From Alteromonas sp. LOR (GTDB taxonomy: Bacteria > Pseudomonadota > Gammaproteobacteria > Enterobacterales > Alteromonadaceae): a stretch of 57,812 nucleotides of DNA. Each line of letters opens with the position of its first letter. The stretch's first letter is position 1. The translations under genes were made by a program, and so were the position numbers. The stretch spans positions 1 through 57,812 of the forward strand of contig NZ_JQFW01000020.1 of NCBI RefSeq assembly GCF_000753865.1. The letters run 5' to 3'. The notes beneath the pieces are model-generated. The model did no database searches, was not told the origin of the DNA, and worked only from the letters and a program-made list of their open reading frames with translations. This document shows positions 1 to 9,242 of this stretch, in pieces.

Positions 1-29
1 ATGCTCATCGGATTTTTGCATCTATAAAA

Positions 30-45
30 GATCGGTCAACCGATC
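30..45. promoter_or_regulatory. Operator-like inverted repeat
   Basis: GATCGGT and ACCGATC face each other across a 2-base CA spacer. A further GATCGG follows at 64-69. There is no T-tract, so it is not a simple terminator. It may be an operator for a gene left of the window; no regulator is visible here. Confidence 0.3.
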
Positions 46-97
46 GCTAAAATATTTCTTAACTGATCGGCATTAGGCTTAAAGCCGTTTTATTAAA

Positions 98-141
98 AAC
101 AGCCTGAACGCAGTAAACATAACGTTCAGGCTGTTAGTTTT
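98..141. terminator. Bidirectional rho-independent terminator after the alpha-galactosidase gene
   Basis: A 13-bp perfect stem (98-110 with 123-135) encloses a 12-base loop. A T-rich run follows on the plus strand from 137, and an A-rich run at 91-99 gives T residues on the minus strand. It sits just past the stop codon of the minus-strand galactosidase gene, so it most likely ends that transcript and perhaps one arriving from the left. Confidence 0.8.
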
Positions 142-147
142 TTCGAT

Positions 148-2277
148 TTACACCGCTTTCACTGAATAGATAAGCGCTGTTTCTGGGAAGAGCACGGGTA
201 ACTGCATGCCGTACTTCATTAGCACCTCACCAGTAAAAACCTTTCCATCTAGCTGTTGTAAGATAGAGGGCGTGTACTCTTTGAGTACCTCAGGCCACAC
301 TCTTTCAACCGCATATTGCTTATTGGCATCTAGCCCAGCAAAGTAGAAGCGAGTAGGGGTAGTACGACGGGTTTCTTGTACACTGTTATAAGCAAAAACA
401 CCTTCCTCTTTATTCTTAGACACATAACCAAACTTAACGTTGAGGCCATCGTCATCCATGCGGAACAAGTCGCCGCTATGAGTAAGGGGACGTATGCGCT
501 TATAAAGTGAAATGGCGTCGGTAAGTACGCTTTCTTCGTGCTCAGTCAGTTCACGAGGGTCCATTTCAATACCCATGTGGCCAAACATTGCGACAGCAGA
601 ACGAATTTCGATGGGTAAGTGTCTACCGGTAATGTGGCAGTCACGTGGGCCTACATGGGCACCCATTACCTCTGAGGGGAAAAAGAATGAGCAGCCACGC
701 TGAATATACAGCCTATCTAAGGCATCGTTTGAATCTGAGGTCCAAAAGCGATCAGTATGAGGAAGTATGCCTAAGTCGATACGTCCACCGCCCGAGCAGC
801 AGCTCTCAATTTCAAGCCCTGGGTGTGCGCCCTTTACGCGGTCGATTAGCGCATATAGCGCTGCCATTTGGCCATGCATGGCAGGCTTGCCGTGCAGATT
901 ACCAGGGTGATTAACGTCGCGGTTCATATCCCATTTAATGTAGCTAATTTTAGGGTAGGCGGCGAGTATATCGGTAATCACCTTATACAGATATTCAACA
1001 ACGTCGGTGTTGGTCAGATCAAGTACATACTGATTTCTAAACGGCACGTGAGGATTGTTTTCACTTTGCAGTGCCCATTCAGGATGATTGCGATACAGGT
1101 CACTATCTGGGTTCACCATTTCAGGTTCAAACCAAATGCCAAACTCCATTCCCAACCCCGTTACGTGGTCTATTAACCCGTCAAGCCCCTCTGGATAAAT
1201 CTCTTCATCTACAAACCAGTCGCCAAGGCCTGCTTTGTCATGACGTCGGCCCTTGAACCAGCCGTCATCAAGCACAAAACGCTCAATCCCCAACGGCGCC
1301 ACCTTGTCAGCAAGGGCTTTTAAGGTTGCTTCGTCGTGGTCGAAATAAATGCCTTCCCACGTGTTGTAATGCACAGGGCGAGGCTTAGACTCAGCGCTGT
1401 GCTGCAAAATATTGCTACGTATATATTGATGAAACTGCTGTGAAAGAGAGGAGAAACCATCACTGCCAAAGCCGGTGTACAAAACGGGGGTGGTATAGCT
1501 TTCACCTTCACAAAGTACGACTTCACCTGGGAACAATAATTCGCCAAACTGGACATAGCTTCTACCATCTGCCATAAGCTCTGCACGCAATTTGTGATTG
1601 GCTGATGCACCTAAGTGGTAGCCGTAACATTCACCCTGCAATTCCCCCGTGCCTTGAGGGTAGGCAATTAAACCTGGGAAGGTGTCGTGGGAGGTTTTAC
1701 CGCGGCGGTTTTCTCTCACGTAACTGCCAAAAAAGAGGTCGTGATCGCTTGTTTGAAATTCTGCTGACCATCTACCTTCAAAGGTTTTAATTTTATTAAC
1801 CAAAGTTGGAAGCGGCAGGCTTGCAGCATTTAAATAGCCAAGGTGAAGCGCTGTGTCACCCGTATTTTCTATACGCGAGCAAAAAGACGCTACGGTAGTA
1901 TTGGCGTCTAAACTCACCGTTGTAACTAGTCGCATGCCTCTACGTTGGTCTTCACCAACAAATTCTACTGACGTGCCGTTCTGTTTTGTTTCTACAAGGC
2001 TAAAGCCGGCAGACCATTGGTCTTTATCGCCAGACACTTCAAGGCCTGGTTGTCCGGTCCATCCTTCACCATGAGTAGGCACCAAGCTGATAGGAGGCTC
2101 GATAACCGGTGCACACTTGGCTTCTTGACGGGTGTTTAAAATACTGAGCATTTCAGGCGTGGTGGAATCGCTGAGTGGGGCGCCGTAATAGATGACTTTT
2201 GGCATACGGCCTTGGCAGTCAAAGATGAGCGTTGTGAACTCATTACATAATCTTACGAATGAAGGTGAAGAAGACAT
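148..2277 (-). CDS. Alpha-galactosidase, glycoside hydrolase family 36
   Basis: The 709-residue product matches bacterial GH36 enzymes, which remove terminal alpha-1,6-galactose from melibiose, raffinose and related galactosides. An N-terminal beta-rich domain (about 1-300) precedes the catalytic barrel. Visible motifs are DDGWF at 337-341, KWDMNRD with the likely nucleophile Asp450, CSGGGR at 494-499 and WTSDSND with the likely acid/base Asp515. No signal peptide is seen, so it should be cytoplasmic and act on sugar imported by the adjacent symporter. The ATG start is preceded by GAGG at a suitable distance. It is the last gene of the minus-strand galactoside locus; a terminator separates it from the symporter gene, so it probably also has its own promoter. 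The family is clear; the natural substrate is inferred. Confidence 0.93.
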   Translation of the reverse strand: MSSSPSFVRLCNEFTTLIFDCQGRMPKVIYYGAPLSDSTTPEMLSILNTRQEAKCAPVIEPPISLVPTHGEGWTGQPGLEVSGDKDQWSAGFSLVETKQNGTSVEFVGEDQRRGMRLVTTVSLDANTTVASFCSRIENTGDTALHLGYLNAASLPLPTLVNKIKTFEGRWSAEFQTSDHDLFFGSYVRENRRGKTSHDTFPGLIAYPQGTGELQGECYGYHLGASANHKLRAELMADGRSYVQFGELLFPGEVVLCEGESYTTPVLYTGFGSDGFSSLSQQFHQYIRSNILQHSAESKPRPVHYNTWEGIYFDHDEATLKALADKVAPLGIERFVLDDGWFKGRRHDKAGLGDWFVDEEIYPEGLDGLIDHVTGLGMEFGIWFEPEMVNPDSDLYRNHPEWALQSENNPHVPFRNQYVLDLTNTDVVEYLYKVITDILAAYPKISYIKWDMNRDVNHPGNLHGKPAMHGQMAALYALIDRVKGAHPGLEIESCCSGGGRIDLGILPHTDRFWTSDSNDALDRLYIQRGCSFFFPSEVMGAHVGPRDCHITGRHLPIEIRSAVAMFGHMGIEMDPRELTEHEESVLTDAISLYKRIRPLTHSGDLFRMDDDGLNVKFGYVSKNKEEGVFAYNSVQETRRTTPTRFYFAGLDANKQYAVERVWPEVLKEYTPSILQQLDGKVFTGEVLMKYGMQLPVLFPETALIYSVKAV

Positions 2278-2439
2278 ATAAACCTCGGCGTTAAAAATAG
2301 GTTGAACACAGATGCTGGCGGATTAGCTATCCATTGTGCGAAAAAGAGAGCGAAATAGTACGTGGCAGTAACGTCAATCCAGCGCAAAAGTTCTCTAGCA
2401 ACAACAAAGCATAGTTAATGCATCGCTTGATAAACAAAA

Positions 2440-2460
2440 GAGGGTACGCAGCGTACCCTC
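2440..2460 (-). terminator. Terminator after the sugar symporter gene
   Basis: A 9-bp perfect stem (GAGGGTACG/CGTACCCTC) with a 3-base loop lies 22 bases past the symporter stop codon. Read on the minus strand it is followed by TTTTGTTT. It separates the symporter from the alpha-galactosidase gene. Confidence 0.75.
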
Positions 2461-2482
2461 TTAAAAGATACTTACAGAAAAG

Positions 2483-3991
2483 CTAGGCGTTTTTGTTTTC
2501 AACAGTGCTTTGATTTTCAATAGTGCTTGCTTCAAAAGGACTATCGCTATTTAGCGCCATTGAAAATTCCGCTTTTTGTCTAAAGATGACCCTGTTCACA
2601 ATGAGTGCGAATGACACACAGCCTATAAGCGTTGCAAACATAAGGTGGATATAATGCAAGCCAAATGGTGCGTAAAACGGCGATGCTTCAAAACTGACAA
2701 ATGCATAAAAAGAAACGCCAAAGGTAACAGCGCCAATAGCAGCAAACGCATGAACGTTTCTAAACAAGAGACCAACAATGAACACAGAAAGGATTGGCAT
2801 ACTTAATAGACCATAAAGTTTCTGTACTAGATTGATAATACTGTCGGCCTGCTGATAAACAGGGATCAGCGCTAATGAAATTAAACACAGTAATACAGTA
2901 ACGTAACCGCTTAATTTAGGTACGTTAGGCGTTTTGTTAACGTAACTCTCATGAATATCGCAAACATAAAGCGCAGTGGCTGAGTTCAGGTTGCTGTTAA
3001 AGGTAGTCAGTACTGCCGCTGCCATTGCCGCAGCAAATACACCGGATAACCAGTCTGGAAGAACGGTTGCTACAATCTTGCCGTAGGCACTATCGCCAAT
3101 GTCGCCGAACAACTTGTAAGACACTATGCCAGGAATCACGATGATTGCAGGAACAATTAATAAACGAATGCCTGCTGCTGCGAATACACCTTTTTGCGCC
3201 TCTTTTAACGATGGCGCGGCCATCGCTCGTTGCGTAATTACCTGATTCGTACCCCAGTAAAACATCTGAATAAAAATCATGCCCGTTAGCAGGGTGTGCC
3301 ATGGAATAGGGGAGTCATTATCGCCGATAAGCGTAAGGCGTTCTTGTGGAATACCGTCAAAGTTGTAATCAATGGCTTGTAACGCGAGAATCAAAACAAT
3401 TACCGCCATGGTCAGCAGCAGAACACCGGAGTAAGTATCTGAAACGGCAACAGCTCGTAGGCCGCCAAAGATGGCATACAGTGCGCCAACAACCACAAAG
3501 ATAACCGCGATATACATCAATGGTAGCTCTACATTAAACATTGATTGCATAAATAGGGAGCCAGAATAAATGACCGCTGGACAAAAGATAAGTGCGCTGC
3601 CCGCAAAAAATAATACGCTGATCACTGCACGAATGTGCTTATCGTTATACCGAAGCTCTAGCAATTCGGTAGTCGTAGTGCATTTAAACTTGTAGTAAAC
3701 AGGAAGAAACACTTTTGCCAATACAAATAAACCAACCACCGCAGAAAACTCCCACAGCGAGAGAAGCGCCATTTGGTTTCCGTTCATACCAACAAGTTGA
3801 TCGGTACTTAAGTTTGTTAACGTAATACTGCCCGCTATGAAATACCAGGCTAATCCGCCACCGGCAAGAAAGAACTCACGGTTTTGGTTTTGCGCATTTC
3901 TATTTTGTCCACGACAACTCAAATACGTTAAAAAACCAATTAGCGCGGTAACGAACACAAAAACAGACACTTGAATCGTGCTGGAAAACAT
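2483..3991 (-). CDS. Sodium/sugar symporter of the SSS (SGLT) family
   Basis: A 502-residue polytopic inner-membrane protein with about 13-14 hydrophobic segments. It resembles the Vibrio sodium/galactose transporter vSGLT through YFIAGSITLTNLSTDQLVGM near the second helix, the FYWGTNQVITQRAMAA stretch and the EAQKG motif that follows. These surround the sodium and sugar sites in the family. It likely carries a galactoside or hexose released at the cell surface into the cytoplasm. The ATG start has TAGGAGT about 6 bases upstream. It lies 19 bases after the SapC gene, which suggests co-transcription, and is followed by a terminator. The exact sugar cannot be read from sequence; galactose or an alpha-galactoside is inferred from the GH36 neighbour. 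Confidence 0.9.
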   Translation of the reverse strand: MFSSTIQVSVFVFVTALIGFLTYLSCRGQNRNAQNQNREFFLAGGGLAWYFIAGSITLTNLSTDQLVGMNGNQMALLSLWEFSAVVGLFVLAKVFLPVYYKFKCTTTTELLELRYNDKHIRAVISVLFFAGSALIFCPAVIYSGSLFMQSMFNVELPLMYIAVIFVVVGALYAIFGGLRAVAVSDTYSGVLLLTMAVIVLILALQAIDYNFDGIPQERLTLIGDNDSPIPWHTLLTGMIFIQMFYWGTNQVITQRAMAAPSLKEAQKGVFAAAGIRLLIVPAIIVIPGIVSYKLFGDIGDSAYGKIVATVLPDWLSGVFAAAMAAAVLTTFNSNLNSATALYVCDIHESYVNKTPNVPKLSGYVTVLLCLISLALIPVYQQADSIINLVQKLYGLLSMPILSVFIVGLLFRNVHAFAAIGAVTFGVSFYAFVSFEASPFYAPFGLHYIHLMFATLIGCVSFALIVNRVIFRQKAEFSMALNSDSPFEASTIENQSTVENKNA

Positions 3992-4010
3992 TCACGTACT
4001 CCTAGAAAAA

Positions 4011-4775
4011 TTACGGTTTGCTAATCTCGAACTTCACATTGCTTATGAGGCGAGTAGGGAATTTTGTGTTGTGGAGCCTAATAACACGGTTTATTTGAAA
4101 CACTGAGCCCAGAATATTAAATAGAACTGAGAGCAACCCTTTCTTATTGAGAGCAGAGAGCGTTTCTGGTGAGAGCTGTTGGAGCCGTTCTTCGTTAAGC
4201 ATGGCTAGGCCGCCAACGCGCTGCTGCGTTTTATCTGCATATTCAATCAGTAAGTCGGTAGGTTGAATAAGCGCTAACTCAGCAAGCTCACTTAACAAGG
4301 ATGCAGTTTGCTGCATTGCATCAACGCGCTCTTTAAGCAGTTTTTGTTTATTATCTAAATAAGCAGTTGGACGACCACTTGATAAGAACAAGGCGTCTCC
4401 ACTGTCTTTTTCAGTATTGTTTTTCGCAACTGCCGGTGAATCCATATCCAACAAGGTTTCGGGAGTCGTGGGGTTGCTTTCAAAACTCAAGGTGAAGGGC
4501 AAGGTACGCAAACTTATCGGTGTAACGTGCGCAAGCCATGTGCCTTGAGTTTCAAACACGTTTTCTTTCGGCGCAAAGCCGCAAAGTGCTGAAATAGTCC
4601 AGCGCTGCTGATTACTCACTTTACTGAAAAAAAGTGGGTATTCACTAGAGGCTTGAACCGCTTCTTTAATCTCTATATTAACTAAGTGGAAGTTAGCAAA
4701 TGTCTTGGCTAACTTGTCTTCGTCGACACGAACATCGCTGTGTTTATCAGCAGTTAAAACTTCAAAATTTGGCAT
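4011..4775 (-). CDS. SapC family protein
   Basis: The 254-residue product resembles the SapC-like family found in Alteromonas, Caulobacter and Xanthomonas next to TonB-dependent receptors. Recognisable features are the early HLVNIEIKEA and EYPLFFSK segments, the ISALCGF segment and TWLAHVTPISLRTLPF. No signal peptide or membrane segment is evident. The name comes from a Campylobacter surface-layer protein, and the biochemical role of these stand-alone proteins is unknown. The start is preceded by AAGAGA at about 7 bases. It lies 12 bases after the halogenase gene and 19 before the symporter gene, so all three are probably one transcript. It is not the unrelated SapC subunit of the antimicrobial-peptide ABC transporter. 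Confidence 0.82.
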   Translation of the reverse strand: MPNFEVLTADKHSDVRVDEDKLAKTFANFHLVNIEIKEAVQASSEYPLFFSKVSNQQRWTISALCGFAPKENVFETQGTWLAHVTPISLRTLPFTLSFESNPTTPETLLDMDSPAVAKNNTEKDSGDALFLSSGRPTAYLDNKQKLLKERVDAMQQTASLLSELAELALIQPTDLLIEYADKTQQRVGGLAMLNEERLQQLSPETLSALNKKGLLSVLFNILGSVFQINRVIRLHNTKFPTRLISNVKFEISKP

Positions 4776-4787
4776 TCTTATTCTCTT

Positions 4788-6320
4788 TTAGCTAGCTAAC
4801 CACTGCTCTATGTAGTCTCTATGATTCGGTAAGCTACTCAGTTTTTGCTGTGTTATCAGTTGATTCTGTTTCATGACTTTGTCAGCTAAGTCCCGTTCGG
4901 TATAAAAATGCGACTGCAGTGAGAAATCAGGTGAGAAGCCCATTCCATAAAGCACGTACTGATAGCTTGCAGCGGGAAATAGTTCTATTGCTGCTGAAAA
5001 ATCAGCTATTTGCGGCCCACGATACTTCCAAATTTCGAGATCTTCTTTCAACGAATCAGGAATTGACGCAATGTCTCGATTGGCTTGCCAGTATGGCTCG
5101 TTACGTTGGTTGAAAATGTAGTGCAGCTTTAAAAAGTCGATAATACGTTGCCATCTGTACTGCATTTGTTTGTTAAAGCGCTGGCTAATTATTGGCATTG
5201 CTGAAGCTGGCGTCGGCATTTGCTCGGCAATATACCTCGCTGAGATTTCTATTAGCATAAGTGCTGTGGCTTCTAGAGGCTCAACAAAGCCAGCGGACAA
5301 ACCAATACCGATACAATTACCTTTCCAAATTCTCTTTTTATAACCTGAGTCAAACCGAATAACACGTGCATTTAGCTTGCCCTTTTCATCACCCACATAG
5401 CGACGGAGCAACTCTTCAGCCCGCCCATCATCGGTAAAGTCAGTGGAGTAAACGTGACCCACGCCTCTTCGAGAAGAGAGGCCAATATCCCATATCCACC
5501 CGGCTTCCTGAGCGGTAGCTTGCGTGTATGGCTTAATCTCAAAGTCATCTTCGTAAGGTACATGTAGCGCGATTGCAGAGTTGTTAAACAGTACATCGTT
5601 TGCAGACACTACGGGCTCTTGAAGTGCTTCGCCTAGCAGCATAGAGCGAAAACCAGAGCAGTCTACGAAGAGGTCTGCATGAAGCGTGCTGTTGTCATCC
5701 AGCGTAATACTTTCTATATGCTCTGACGAGGTCGCCGACACTTGCTCAACGGTGGCAACTTTATGCTGCACGCCCAACTCTTCTTTGCAAAAAGACTTTA
5801 GCATGTCGGCAAATGCACCTGCGTCTAGGTGGTAGGCGTAGTTTGATTGTGCGCTACTGTATTCTTCTTCATTCAGCGTACGCGGCGCCATATTCTGCTC
5901 GCATACGTGCTGCTGGAAGTTGGTAGTATTAGCAAAGTCGGCAATGTTATTAATATAAGGTGCCATTTCAACACGGCCATACCCTAGCGGTACGGTGAAG
6001 GGATGATAATAAAAGTCGCCATTGCCATTTACCCAGTTAACAAATTTGCCGCCTTGTTTAAATGCTGCAGAGCATCGCTTGAATACTTCTTTTTCTGACA
6101 ACCCTATGTCTTTCAACGTATTTCGCATGGTAGGCCAAGTGCCTTCGCCAACGCCTACGGTAGGAATATCGCTAGACTCAACTAGGGTGATGTCTAAACC
6201 ACACTGACCTTTCGCCACTTTGTGTTTTGCCGCAACAATGGCTGCAGTTAGCCAACCTGCAGTGCCACCGCCAACAATGACAATACGTTGTTTGGATGAT
6301 GTGTTGGTCGAAAAATTCAT
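4788..6320 (-). CDS. Tryptophan-halogenase-like flavoprotein
   Basis: The 510-residue product belongs to the flavin-dependent tryptophan halogenase superfamily. An N-terminal FAD-binding GGGTAGW lies at 17-23, the GVGEGTWPTM segment at 56-65 and a DLFVDCSGFRSMLL segment near 217-229. Lys88 in AAFKQGGKFVNW aligns by motif with the catalytic lysine of PrnA and RebH. WIWDIG at 275-280 corresponds to the WxWxIP signature but has Gly where characterised enzymes have Pro. Homologues beside TonB-dependent receptors and SapC proteins are common in carbohydrate loci, where no halogenation has been shown to my knowledge; the substrate is unknown. No strong ribosome site is visible. The gene starts 108 bases after the receptor gene, behind two hairpins. 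Confidence 0.85.
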   Translation of the reverse strand: MNFSTNTSSKQRIVIVGGGTAGWLTAAIVAAKHKVAKGQCGLDITLVESSDIPTVGVGEGTWPTMRNTLKDIGLSEKEVFKRCSAAFKQGGKFVNWVNGNGDFYYHPFTVPLGYGRVEMAPYINNIADFANTTNFQQHVCEQNMAPRTLNEEEYSSAQSNYAYHLDAGAFADMLKSFCKEELGVQHKVATVEQVSATSSEHIESITLDDNSTLHADLFVDCSGFRSMLLGEALQEPVVSANDVLFNNSAIALHVPYEDDFEIKPYTQATAQEAGWIWDIGLSSRRGVGHVYSTDFTDDGRAEELLRRYVGDEKGKLNARVIRFDSGYKKRIWKGNCIGIGLSAGFVEPLEATALMLIEISARYIAEQMPTPASAMPIISQRFNKQMQYRWQRIIDFLKLHYIFNQRNEPYWQANRDIASIPDSLKEDLEIWKYRGPQIADFSAAIELFPAASYQYVLYGMGFSPDFSLQSHFYTERDLADKVMKQNQLITQQKLSSLPNHRDYIEQWLAS

Positions 6321-6350
6321 GAGAGATTACTGCCAATTTGTTTTGCTACA

Positions 6351-6394
6351 TTTATTCATAAACTTATTCATTTTCCAATAAGCTTGTGAATAAA
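6351..6394. repeat. Long imperfect hairpin upstream of the halogenase gene
   Basis: An 18-base arm (6351-6368) and its near-complement (6377-6394) surround an 8-base loop. There is one mismatch and one wobble pair. It is transcribed between the receptor and halogenase genes and could protect an mRNA end or hinder ribosome entry. Confidence 0.6.
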
Positions 6395-6415
6395 AGGCAG
6401 GGTTTTCACCCTGCC
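6391..6415 (-). terminator. Terminator or attenuator after the TonB-dependent receptor gene
   Basis: A 7-bp GC-rich stem, GGCAGGG/CCCTGCC (6396-6402 with 6409-6415), has a 6-base loop. On the minus strand it is followed by TTTTATT. It lies 13 bases past the receptor stop codon and before the halogenase gene, so it should lower expression of the downstream genes relative to the receptor. Confidence 0.7.
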
Positions 6416-6428
6416 AAAACACACACTA

Positions 6429-9242
6429 TTAGAATGAGCCTCGAATACCTACTGCGTAACGAGAGCCATTATCTTCAATTGAATAAATTTGATCTGGGAA
6501 GCGACCAACTTGAGTAAGTTCTTCCTCAGTCACGTTGATACCTTCAAAGAATACTGAGAAGTTTTCATTGATGTCGTAGCTAGCACTCACATCCCACTGA
6601 CCGTAAGTTTCAGTAGTCACCGGCTCGCCAGTAGCACCGCCAACAGACGTGTTATCAAGTGCAAACAAGAATGACTCTCTGTTGTTGAATGCAACACGGG
6701 CTTGGAACGCGTCACGCTCATAGAACACAATGAGGTTTTGCGAATCACCAAGGCCTGGTAAGGCAAACGTTTGTGCAGTGTCGCCACTAACACCTATATC
6801 ACTGTTTACTACCGTCGCGTTCGCAGTAACACCGAAACCGTTATCCCAAATGTGAGTTAGCGCAATTTCGTAACCGTTAACTGTTGCTGTTTCACCGTTT
6901 TGAGGACGAGTAACGGTATAAACCTCACTCTCGCCGTTCAATTCTTCAGTCTCTGCAACCACATCGCGGTCAGGGTTTTGCGCGTCTAACGATAAACCTT
7001 CAGCACAGTTTGCTTCTGCACAACGGTAACCATTAGCAGCGCTTCTATCAGTCATTGAATAAATTTCATCACCCGATAGCGTTACGATAAAGTTTTGAAC
7101 GTCTTTGCTGAAGAATGCAAAAGAGAAAACTGAATCGTCACTGTAATACCATTCAAACGATAAATCCCAGTTCTCTGCTTCAAAAGGTTGCAGTCCAGGG
7201 TTACCGCCACTCGCCTGTAGATTCTGTCTACGCGGCTCGTTAAATGTTGTCGCTGGCGACATCTGTGCCATTGTTGGACGAGTTAGTGAGTCGTAGCGAG
7301 AGAAGCGAACCAACATATCTTCCTGCACTTCTAACTTCACGTTCAAGCTAGGTAGCAAGTTTGAGTACGACGAGGTACCGGTAATGTCATTAGCCGGAGC
7401 AAATCGATTCGCAAACAATGTTAAATCGGTGGTAGGTACAACATCCGAGATGAACGCTTGTACTGCTGATACTGCAACGTCGGTTTCTTCGTAGCGAGCA
7501 CCGAAGTTCATAGTAAGCGGCATATCGCCAATGTCATAGCCGAACTCAAATTGTGCGTAAAGCGCCGTTACGTCTTCTTCAATGTTGTAGTAGTTTGGCT
7601 GTAATGTTGGGATTACTGGCGCACCTTGTGATGCTAAAAAGTCAAGGTATGCATCACCATCGTAGGTGTACCATGTATCAATTAGTCCGCTGAAGAAGTT
7701 TTGAGCCGTAAACGGACGGATGTTTAATTCATCAACTGGCGCAGGTGTCGCGTAACCACAGAATGCGCATTGTGAACCAAATTCTTGGTAAACATACTTC
7801 TCACGCTCAGATAATAAAATACCGAAGTCAGCTTTGCGGAACACATCTGAGTCAGAAATATAGGTGAAGTCTGCTTTGTATTCAGTCACTTCATCTTCAG
7901 TCGCTTGGGTATTCCCTAAGTCATTGTAGTGAAGACGGTTAAGAGAAATGTCAGGTAGTTGGCCATTACCAAAACCATCGTGTGCAACCGTTGGCGTACT
8001 GCCAGTTCCGTCAAACGAGTAGTTGTTAATAATACCTACAACGTTAAAACGGCCTTCGCCTGCAATGTCGTTTTCAGTTGTTGAATTAGAGATATCGAAG
8101 GTTGCTGATAATGCATCACTTACCTGCCATTCAACGTTGATACCGAAGCCTTCAGTAGTCACATCACGAACGCCACGGCTTGATGACACAAAGTCAGACG
8201 CTGGGTTACCGCTACCTTGGTGTAAGTCAATTTCTTGAGTGAACTGTATCGCAGTTCCATTATCAGAGATTTGTGCAGAGCCTACGCGATCAGGCTCAAA
8301 CCATGATGCTAAATCTGTCACTTGTGAGTCTACTTCGAACTTAGACACAAAGCCGTCTAGTGTAATTGTTACGTCATCTGAAGGCGCGTATTGCGCAACA
8401 AGTGAAACGTTAGTACGTGTTCTGTCTTGCTGATCAACAAGCTGATCCCAGTTTCGAGGAAGGTATACGTTATCCGCAATAATGCCATCGTTTCTGTTAG
8501 ACAGAGTAAGACCTGGACGCCAGCCTGCCGTTTGAATACGGTTTATCTGAACTTGGCGTTCTTGATGTGAAGCGGCAAGAAGTACACCAAATTTGTCATC
8601 AGCAAAAGTGTTGCTAACTAAAAACGAGGCTTGTGGCGAGGTTTCTTCAGAAAGGCTTTCGTACATGCCTTTCACCATACCAACCGCTTGGAAACCATCG
8701 TAGTTGAATGGACGAGCAGTAGAGATATTTATTGTTGAGCCGATACCACCAGATTGTAGGTTGGCAACAGCACTTTTATAAATACTTGCGCCCGTAATTT
8801 GATCAGCAGCAAGAATATCAAAGTTAAAGGCACGACCAGCTGCATCGGTTGCTAGCTGACGACCATTCACTAAAACTGTATTGAACTGTGGGCCAAAACC
8901 ACGAACTGTTACTTGTTGGCCTTCACCACCGTTTCTGTCTATCGACACACCAGTGATACGTTGCAATGACTCTGCAACGTTAAGGTCTGGAAATTTGCCT
9001 AAGTCTTCGGCAGCAATGCCATCGGAAACGGCTAGGTTTTCTTTCTTGTCGGCCATTGCGCGTTTTAAACTGCTAACAATGCCGCGCACTTCAATAATTT
9101 CAACGGGTGCATCTTTTACATTTTGTGACGCAGAATCTTGCGCCAACACGATGGGCGAATGCAGGGCAGCAGCGATAGCAACACCCAATAGGGAGCGTTT
9201 TGCCATTGGGCTGAATTGTGATGTGTTTGTTTTATGTGTCAC
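6429..9242 (-). CDS. TonB-dependent receptor, carbohydrate-type
   Basis: A 937-residue outer-membrane receptor. Residues 1-35 form a signal peptide, probably cleaved after ALHSPIVLA. The plug domain (about 60-190) contains VSDGIAAEDLGKFPDLNVAE, LQRITGVSIDR and VTVRGFGPQFNTVLVNGR, typical of the large Xanthomonas/Caulobacter-type receptor subfamily. The rest is a beta barrel ending in the C-terminal Phe of outer-membrane proteins. It uses TonB energy to import a ligand too large or scarce for porins, here probably a galacto-oligosaccharide, judging from the downstream symporter and alpha-galactosidase. The start codon is GTG, with GGAG about 8-9 bases upstream. Two CxxC-like cysteine pairs (CAFC and CAEANC) lie in presumed extracellular loops. 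The ligand is not readable from sequence. Confidence 0.92.
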   Translation of the reverse strand: MTHKTNTSQFSPMAKRSLLGVAIAAALHSPIVLAQDSASQNVKDAPVEIIEVRGIVSSLKRAMADKKENLAVSDGIAAEDLGKFPDLNVAESLQRITGVSIDRNGGEGQQVTVRGFGPQFNTVLVNGRQLATDAAGRAFNFDILAADQITGASIYKSAVANLQSGGIGSTINISTARPFNYDGFQAVGMVKGMYESLSEETSPQASFLVSNTFADDKFGVLLAASHQERQVQINRIQTAGWRPGLTLSNRNDGIIADNVYLPRNWDQLVDQQDRTRTNVSLVAQYAPSDDVTITLDGFVSKFEVDSQVTDLASWFEPDRVGSAQISDNGTAIQFTQEIDLHQGSGNPASDFVSSSRGVRDVTTEGFGINVEWQVSDALSATFDISNSTTENDIAGEGRFNVVGIINNYSFDGTGSTPTVAHDGFGNGQLPDISLNRLHYNDLGNTQATEDEVTEYKADFTYISDSDVFRKADFGILLSEREKYVYQEFGSQCAFCGYATPAPVDELNIRPFTAQNFFSGLIDTWYTYDGDAYLDFLASQGAPVIPTLQPNYYNIEEDVTALYAQFEFGYDIGDMPLTMNFGARYEETDVAVSAVQAFISDVVPTTDLTLFANRFAPANDITGTSSYSNLLPSLNVKLEVQEDMLVRFSRYDSLTRPTMAQMSPATTFNEPRRQNLQASGGNPGLQPFEAENWDLSFEWYYSDDSVFSFAFFSKDVQNFIVTLSGDEIYSMTDRSAANGYRCAEANCAEGLSLDAQNPDRDVVAETEELNGESEVYTVTRPQNGETATVNGYEIALTHIWDNGFGVTANATVVNSDIGVSGDTAQTFALPGLGDSQNLIVFYERDAFQARVAFNNRESFLFALDNTSVGGATGEPVTTETYGQWDVSASYDINENFSVFFEGINVTEEELTQVGRFPDQIYSIEDNGSRYAVGIRGSF

